A stretch of DNA of 64,000 nt, taken from the NCBI RefSeq assembly GCF_014648435.1, contig NZ_BMRC01000006.1:310001-374000 (forward strand), written 5' to 3'. Made by a program: the position numbers and the translations under genes. This stretch comes from Nonomuraea spiralis. GTDB lineage: Bacteria; Actinomycetota; Actinomycetes; Streptosporangiales; Streptosporangiaceae. Below the pieces are notes generated by a model that searched no databases, had not been told where the DNA came from, and saw only the letters and a list, made by a program, of their open reading frames with translations. Of this stretch, positions 59,501 through 64,000 are shown one piece after another (within the stretch, counting starts at the first letter, position 1; each line of letters starts with the position of its first letter).

Positions 59501-61351
59501 ATGCCCGCCGACATCCGTTCCTCCTCCATCGGCTCGGCCGCATCCGGCGGCGTGACCGTCGACCGGCCCTCCCCGATCCTGGCCCACCAGGATGTGCTGT
59601 GGGCCGTCCAGGTGACCAACAGTACGCTCGGCGACCCGCCGCCGGGCTGGTCGGTGGTGCGGTCCGACACCAACGACCTGGTGTCGGTACGGCAGCTCCG
59701 CCGCACCGCCAACGGCGCCGAACCCGCGACCTGGACGTTCGGCACGTCAGGCGTGACCATCATCGCCTGCGTCCGCGACAGCGACCTGACCATCAGCCCG
59801 CGGATCGCGGTCGACCTGACCGCGCTCGCCGGAACCCTGGGCGACCAGATCGCCACCCCGACCGTCGCCCCCGCCGCACCCTCCCACCTGGAGATGCGGA
59901 TCGCCGCCTCGTGGACGAACACACTCCCGAGCTCCCCGGCAGCGACCACCAAGGCGCCCGCCAGCTACCAGATGCGCCGACAGACGCACCTGCCAGCCGC
60001 GCAAGCCCTGGCCGCGCTCGCCACCCGGCAGCTCAACTCCTCCACCGGCAGCGGCGAGAAGATCTTCGACGTCGACCCGGACGACACCGGGCTCAGCCCG
60101 ATCGGCATCACCATCTCGTTCGCGTCTGCGGATCAGGAGCCGACCCCGGACCCGGTGCCGCCGCTGCTGCCCGGCGTCGGAGACGCCCTGTACGTGTATG
60201 AGTTCCGGCACGTGCTGACCGGCGAACTGATCGACCACTTCGCGCTCCGCCAGGTGTCGTTCGAGCACCGCATCAACCGCGGCAACATCTCGCCGGGCCA
60301 GTTCTCCGCCGAGCTGCCGATCACCAGCCCGGACATCGCACGGCTCGCCCACCAGCTCGTCCCCCGCGACCCCGCCGACCTCACCCGCGGACCCGGCGTC
60401 ATCACCTGCGACGTGTACCGGGCAGGGGACCCGTGGGGCAGCTTCTGGATCAACGGCTCCTACGTCGGCCAGCAACGCCGCCAGGTGCCCGTCCTGCAAC
60501 TGCGCGGCGCCACCCTCGACGACTACCTGATGTGCGTGGAGATCCAAGACGACCTCGACTTCGAGGGCGAAGACCAGATCGAGATCGCCCGCCAGCTCCT
60601 GGAGTACATGCAGTCCGATCCGCGCTCCGACATCGGCCTCATCCTCCAAGCAGGAGCGTCCGGCACCCTACGCGACCGGCACTACAAGGCCAGCGAGCAG
60701 GCCAAGGTCGGCCAGCGCCTCCAAGAGCTGTCGGAAGTGATCAACGGATTCGAGTGGCACATCCTCACCAAGCTCGGTCCGGCCGGCCTGGAACGGCACT
60801 GGCGATGGGCCGCGCCCAACCTGGGAGACCCGGACGCCGCCCACTACTTCAGCAAGTCGTTCGAGGGTGGCGACATCCTCGACTGGGGCATCGAACGCAC
60901 CCCCAAGCGGGGCGGCAACCGGTGGCGCGCCCGCGGCGACACCCCGCAAACGGATGCCTCCGTCGAGGCCGTGCCGCTCATGTCCACGGTGCACGAAGCG
61001 TCCGCGTACCTGGCGGCCGGACACCCCCGCCAGGACCGCACCGTCGACCGGCCTGGCGTCAACCAGGTCGAGACGCTGGAGGAGTACGCGGCGTCGTGGG
61101 CGGCCCGCTCCGCTGTCCCCAGCGTGTTCAAGGCGACCGTCCTGTTGGGCGAGAACCCCACCATCTCACCGGCCAGCCTGGGCGATCACGCCACGTTCTC
61201 CATGACGAACGAATGGTTCTACCAGGTCGGATCGGGGCCGGGCTACCACGAGCGTCACCGCATCATCGGCATGCGCATCACCCCCGTCGGCCGAGAGAAC
61301 GGCAAGGACGAGGCCGAACTGATCATCGAGGAGACCGAGGTGGTCGAGTAA
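59501..61351 (+). CDS. Minor tail / tail-tip protein (Tal-like)
   Basis: 616 aa from ATG 59501, preceded by GGAGG at five bases; GTG 59495 is less likely. An N-terminal beta domain (about residues 1-200) is followed by a tail-hub-like part (about 215-400, YVYEFRHVLTGELIDHFALR then PRDPADLTRGPGVITCDVYR). The C-terminal region includes FEWHILTKLGPAGLERHW. It lies directly after Dit, as tail-tip proteins do. No catalytic motif was identified. Confidence 0.75.
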   Translation: MPADIRSSSIGSAASGGVTVDRPSPILAHQDVLWAVQVTNSTLGDPPPGWSVVRSDTNDLVSVRQLRRTANGAEPATWTFGTSGVTIIACVRDSDLTISPRIAVDLTALAGTLGDQIATPTVAPAAPSHLEMRIAASWTNTLPSSPAATTKAPASYQMRRQTHLPAAQALAALATRQLNSSTGSGEKIFDVDPDDTGLSPIGITISFASADQEPTPDPVPPLLPGVGDALYVYEFRHVLTGELIDHFALRQVSFEHRINRGNISPGQFSAELPITSPDIARLAHQLVPRDPADLTRGPGVITCDVYRAGDPWGSFWINGSYVGQQRRQVPVLQLRGATLDDYLMCVEIQDDLDFEGEDQIEIARQLLEYMQSDPRSDIGLILQAGASGTLRDRHYKASEQAKVGQRLQELSEVINGFEWHILTKLGPAGLERHWRWAAPNLGDPDAAHYFSKSFEGGDILDWGIERTPKRGGNRWRARGDTPQTDASVEAVPLMSTVHEASAYLAAGHPRQDRTVDRPGVNQVETLEEYAASWAARSAVPSVFKATVLLGENPTISPASLGDHATFSMTNEWFYQVGSGPGYHERHRIIGMRITPVGRENGKDEAELIIEETEVVE

Positions 61352-61758
61352 TGGAGTCGATCCCGAAAACCGGCTGGCAGTCGGTGAAGGAGTTGCAGCG
61401 CGATGTGGCGACCGCGCAGGGCTCGACCGCGCGCCGGCCCGCCCTTATCGAGGCGTCCGCCGGGTGGATCTTCACCGACCGGACCACGCCACCCACCCCG
61501 CCCGCCGGCAAAACCCACATCTACAGCCAGGGCGGACGGCTGTGGGCGACCAGCACCGCGGGGGCGGTGCCGCTGCTGTTCCCGCCGCAAGGAAGCCCGG
61601 TGCCCGACGCCGACACGATCGACGCCCCCATCCTGTCCAACGGCGCCACGGTGGTCGGCTCCGACTACAACACCTTGAGAGGCGACGTCGTCGATCTGCG
61701 CTCCGACCTGATGGATCTCATCTCGTCGCTGCGCGGCGGCGACGTCATCGACACCTGA
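61351..61758 (+). CDS. Minor tail protein, 135 aa
   Basis: ATG 61351 overlaps the previous stop by one base (TAATG). Helical start, a Pro-rich middle with HIYSQGGRLWATSTAGAVPL, and a helical end (NTLRGDVVDLRSDLMDLISS). Short tail-tip accessory proteins of this kind follow Tal in actinophages. Confidence 0.65.
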   Translation: MESIPKTGWQSVKELQRDVATAQGSTARRPALIEASAGWIFTDRTTPPTPPAGKTHIYSQGGRLWATSTAGAVPLLFPPQGSPVPDADTIDAPILSNGATVVGSDYNTLRGDVVDLRSDLMDLISSLRGGDVIDT

Positions 61759-61761
61759 ACT

Positions 61762-61811
61762 GGCCGCCCGCGCGGGCTCGCGCTGTCGCCCCCAAGGGAG
61801 CGCGGGCGGCC
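61762..61811. terminator. 12-bp hairpin between tail and lysis genes
   Basis: GGCCGCCCGCGC (61762-61773) and GCGCGGGCGGCC (61800-61811), perfect match with a 26-nt loop. Marks the tail-lysis boundary. Confidence 0.7.
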
Positions 61812-61851
61812 CATCCCTCCACCCATCCAACCCATGAACGGAGCGCGCCCT

Positions 61852-62127
61852 GTGACGCAGCTCGACCCGCTCGGCCCCGTCACCATCGGAGCGAGAGAGA
61901 TCTACGACCAGCTCCTGCAGACGGACCGCAAAATCGACGGTGTTCGCGGTGAGGTCGCCCAGGTCGCGCAGGCGCACGGAGAGCTGGTGAAAGACGCCGC
62001 CGACCATGAGGCCCGCATCCGGGCTCTCGAACGGAGCCGGTGGCCCCTCCCGTCCCTGGCCGCCGTAGTGTCGATCATCAGCGTGGTCCTGGCCGTCATC
62101 TCGTTCATCGCGACCAGAGGAGCCTGA
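61852..62127 (+). CDS. Coiled-coil membrane protein, putative holin-associated (XhlA-like)
   Basis: 91 aa from GTG 61852 (CGGAG ten bases upstream); ATG 61834 is possible but lacks a ribosome site. Coiled-coil region (about residues 17-62, EIYDQLLQTDRKIDGVRGEV) followed by a C-terminal membrane helix (LAAVVSIISVVLAVISFIAT). This is the topology of XhlA-type lysis accessory proteins. Directly precedes the endolysin gene. Confidence 0.75.
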   Translation: MTQLDPLGPVTIGAREIYDQLLQTDRKIDGVRGEVAQVAQAHGELVKDAADHEARIRALERSRWPLPSLAAVVSIISVVLAVISFIATRGA

Positions 62128-62129
62128 TC

Positions 62130-62867
62130 ATGCCCTGGCTTACCAGGCTCGCCACCATCGCCCGCCGGACCGGCTTCCCCGTCGTCGAGGTCGACGGCTG
62201 GAAGACGCGCGGCCACGGCCCGCAGCCGTGCGTGGAGGGCGTCGTCTGCCACCACACCGCCGGCCGGGACGACATGCACATCGTCCGCGACGGACGCCCT
62301 GGCCTCGACGGGCCGCTCTCCCAGTTCTGGCTGCGCAGGGACGGCACGATATTCGTGGTGGCGGCGGGCCGCTGCTGGCACAACGCGCCGTCCACGAGCG
62401 AGCACCACGACAACAGCTCGTCGATCGGAATCGAGGCTGAGAACAACGGCCGCGAAGCCTGGCCCAGTGTGCAGCTGCTCGCCTACCGCATGCTGTGCGC
62501 CGAGCTCTGCCGCGAGTACGAGCTGCCCGCCTCCAGGGTGATGGCGCACCGCGAGGTCAACCGTGGCAAACCGGACCCGCACTCGATCGACATGAGCGCG
62601 TTTCGGGCCGACGTCGCCCGGCTGCTCGCCAAGCGCCAGCCTGCTGCGCCGCGGCTGCCGGAGCTCCGGCCGGGCGACCGCTCCGAGCACGTCGTCACGC
62701 TGCGGCGGGCGCTCGGCGCCGCCAACCAGACCAGCACGGCGTACACGGCGGAAGACCCCGACCTGATGGCCCTCGTCTCCGCCTTCAAGACCAAGCACCA
62801 CCTCGGCCCCGGCCCCGACTGGACCGCCGACTGCTGGACAGCCCTCAACCGATCGGAGAAACCGTGA
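62130..62867 (+). CDS. Endolysin: N-acetylmuramoyl-L-alanine amidase with peptidoglycan-binding domain
   Basis: 245 aa from ATG 62130. Amidase_2 domain with zinc ligands H41 (VCHHTAG), H140 (MAHREVNRG) and D149 (KPDP), and the SSSIGIEAENNG segment. The C-terminal 65 residues (LRPGDRSEHVVTLRRALGAA ... FKTKHHLGPGP) are a PG_binding_1-like wall-binding module. No signal peptide, so release needs the holin. It should cleave the bond between muramic acid and peptide. Confidence 0.92.
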   Translation: MPWLTRLATIARRTGFPVVEVDGWKTRGHGPQPCVEGVVCHHTAGRDDMHIVRDGRPGLDGPLSQFWLRRDGTIFVVAAGRCWHNAPSTSEHHDNSSSIGIEAENNGREAWPSVQLLAYRMLCAELCREYELPASRVMAHREVNRGKPDPHSIDMSAFRADVARLLAKRQPAAPRLPELRPGDRSEHVVTLRRALGAANQTSTAYTAEDPDLMALVSAFKTKHHLGPGPDWTADCWTALNRSEKP

Positions 62868-63244
62868 AGAAGCTCATCGTCGGCCTCGTGGCCGGCGTCG
62901 CACTGCTGCTCGTCGGCGCCAGCACCGCCGCGGCGGTCGCCGCCTGGACGGAGCCCGCCAAGAGCTACGGCGGCTGCGTCTCCAAGAGCACCGGATACCT
63001 CCGCGTGCTCGAGCGCAACAACCTGGCGAAGAGCGTGAACGGCGGCTGCAAGAGCACAGAGCGGAAGGTCACCTTCTACAGCCGATCGGGCGTCGACGCG
63101 CTCGTCAAGCCGCTGAAGGGCTTCGAGATCAGCCTCGGCGGCGACACGGCCACCTGCAAGCCGAACGGCTCCAACGCGGCCGGCCTGCCCCGGTTCGCCT
63201 GCGTCAAGGTCACCCCCGCCCCGTCTCCCACCCCCACGTCCTGA
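62864..63244 (+). CDS. Secreted small protein in lysis module, 126 aa
   Basis: GTG 62864 overlaps the endolysin stop. Signal peptide (VKKLIVGLVAGVALLLVGAS, cleaved near AAAV), then a compact basic domain with four cysteines (GGCVSKSTGYLRVL, GGCKSTERKV, TATCKPNG, FACVKV) probably forming two disulfides. Its export in a lysis module is unusual for an enzyme; it may be spanin-like, a wall-binding factor or a lysogen-expressed surface protein. Unknown. Confidence 0.75.
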   Translation: MKKLIVGLVAGVALLLVGASTAAAVAAWTEPAKSYGGCVSKSTGYLRVLERNNLAKSVNGGCKSTERKVTFYSRSGVDALVKPLKGFEISLGGDTATCKPNGSNAAGLPRFACVKVTPAPSPTPTS

Positions 63245-63253
63245 GGAGGACCC

Positions 63254-63511
63254 GTGCACGGAGAGCCCGTCAGCTACAGCAAGCCGCCCACCGAGACCAA
63301 GGTGAAGTGGGCCGCGTTCGGCACCTTCGTCGGCAGCGTGGCCGCCACCGCGGTCCTCCAGGCCGTCGACGCCGACCACAGCCTCATCGAGGTCCTCCCC
63401 GACTGGCTGGAGGCCGTCACCATCCCGCTGATCCCGACCGCCCTGTCGTGGGTGGCCGGCTGGCGGGCCCGGCACACGGCCCGGCCAGACCTCCCGTCCA
63501 GTCAGCGATAG
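63254..63511 (+). CDS. Holin-like membrane protein
   Basis: 85 aa from GTG 63254 (GAGGAGG upstream). Two hydrophobic helices (about residues 17-38, VKWAAFGTFVGSVAATAVLQ, and 52-68) and a basic tail. Short two-helix proteins at the end of the lysis module act as holins in actinophages. Followed by a terminator. Confidence 0.8.
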   Translation: MHGEPVSYSKPPTETKVKWAAFGTFVGSVAATAVLQAVDADHSLIEVLPDWLEAVTIPLIPTALSWVAGWRARHTARPDLPSSQR

Positions 63512-63524
63512 TTCGACACGAAAC

Positions 63525-63557
63525 GGCCCCCGCTTCCTCATTGAGGAGGCGGGGGCC
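63525..63557. terminator. Terminator at end of lysis module
   Basis: GGCCCCCGC / GCGGGGGCC stem extended by TCCTC/GAGGA, short loop, followed by CTTTCTTGTTT. Suitable as a bidirectional stop between the holin-like gene and the leftward gene. Confidence 0.88.
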
Positions 63558-63569
63558 AGCCTTTCTTGT

Positions 63570-64000
63570 TTACGCTGATCGCTCGTCGAGTTTCTTCCAG
63601 GCTTTTTCTGCAAGCTGCAAATCATGAGGGTGGACTGGATATTCTGGATCATTGCTATAGGTGATGAAGTTTTCCGGGTGGAGGATTCGCCCCCCGTGGA
63701 GAGTAAACTCCAGGAGTTCGGCCCATGTGCTTTTGTGGCCCAACTTAACTTGGACTTGAATCTTGTAATCCATGCGTTGCACTCGGACCTCATCCCAGAG
63801 CATCCAGAACTCCACAAACAGCTGCTGCGCCTTGCGGCCCTCCAGAGAGAACACGGCGGGGAACTCGTGGCCATCAGGCTTTTCCGGCTTCAGTTGAGAG
63901 CGCGTGCTGTGCCAGAAGAGCACGCCGACCAGTGTTCCATCTTCGCCTAACCATCGAATCCGCAAATCCGTCACAACGATGGGTTTGGCCCCAGTGTTGT
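63570..64000 (-). CDS. Leftward hypothetical protein (5' end probably outside window)
   Basis: The frame is open to the right edge. GTG 63974 could serve as a start, but the upstream in-frame residues (TGAKPIVVTDLRIRWLGEDG) look like natural coding, so the gene probably begins beyond 64000. At least 134 residues are visible. Soluble, beta-rich, with Trp and aromatic residues (GRKAQQLFVEFWMLWDEVRV). GC content is clearly lower than in phage structural genes, and it is antisense to them. It could be a moron or the first gene outside the phage. Not recognised. Confidence 0.65.
   Translation of the reverse strand, partial: NTGAKPIVVTDLRIRWLGEDGTLVGVLFWHSTRSQLKPEKPDGHEFPAVFSLEGRKAQQLFVEFWMLWDEVRVQRMDYKIQVQVKLGHKSTWAELLEFTLHGGRILHPENFITYSNDPEYPVHPHDLQLAEKAWKKLDERSA

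Larger units (their letters stand above)
24976..64000. mobile_element. Siphovirus-type prophage (right end outside window)
   Basis: About 39 kb from the integrase to the window edge, with contiguous integration, immunity, early/replication, packaging, head, tail and lysis modules in standard order. Genes are densely packed, mostly rightward, and all inspected key residues are intact. No attR-like repeat of the left junction was seen, so the true end is probably beyond 64000. Confidence 0.93.

Overview
The window is high-GC actinobacterial DNA, most likely from a Streptosporangiales-type organism such as Nonomuraea. The clues are AfsR/SARP regulators with NB-ARC and TPR domains, a PucR regulator, frequent GTG starts, and chained 4-nt GTGA/ATGA overlaps. 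The genus is an inference. The window has two parts: host chromosome (1 to about 24.8 kb) and a siphovirus-type prophage (about 24.9 kb to beyond the right edge).

Host part. A truncated LysR gene diverges from a small membrane protein and a cyclase-family hydrolase. Next come a 58-aa cytosolic protein, methionine aminopeptidase, an orphan ATPase of the histidine-kinase type, and a copper operon (CopC, then a CopD-CtaG fusion). At 6.1-7.6 kb an XRE-TPR regulator diverges, across a 61-bp gap holding an inverted repeat, from a 44-codon gene for a secreted peptide. This resembles a peptide-signalling pair. Three tandem, translationally coupled AfsR-like SARP regulators of 932-936 aa follow. A purine-catabolism neighbourhood comes next: pucR, the molybdenum subunit of xanthine dehydrogenase, an EF-hand protein and an NCS2 permease. 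The host part ends with a membrane-anchored Excalibur-type protein, alanine dehydrogenase (with a possible coupled leader ORF) and a DUF3105 membrane protein.

Prophage. A tyrosine integrase (24.98 kb) starts the prophage. It is followed by a leftward immunity repressor and a rightward HTH gene that share a control region rich in TGTTGC half-sites. A second copy of this kind of control region lies at 32.64 kb. The early region (27-40 kb) is a run of small overlapping genes, with a RuvC-like resolvase, a WhiB-like protein carrying an extra zinc-ribbon tail, a DUF2303 protein, a Cas4/RecB-like Fe-S nuclease and a primase-polymerase/AAA replicase. The 3' end of the replicase gene contains iteron-like repeats and a long hairpin, a probable replication origin. 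A hairpin followed by a tRNA-like acceptor/T-arm minihelix lies just upstream.

The late region (40.7-63.5 kb) runs in standard siphovirus order: terminase small and large subunits, portal, a minor capsid protein with a C-terminal zinc-metalloprotease domain, scaffold, major capsid, head-tail connectors, tail tube, tail-assembly chaperones joined by a -1 frameshift at CCCAAAA, tape measure, distal tail proteins, then the lysis genes (coiled-coil membrane protein, amidase endolysin, secreted protein, holin). A lipoprotein gene sits on the opposite strand inside the head cluster, with a terminator next to it, like a moron. The right attachment site was not found and probably lies outside the window. 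All key catalytic residues checked are intact, so the prophage may be functional.
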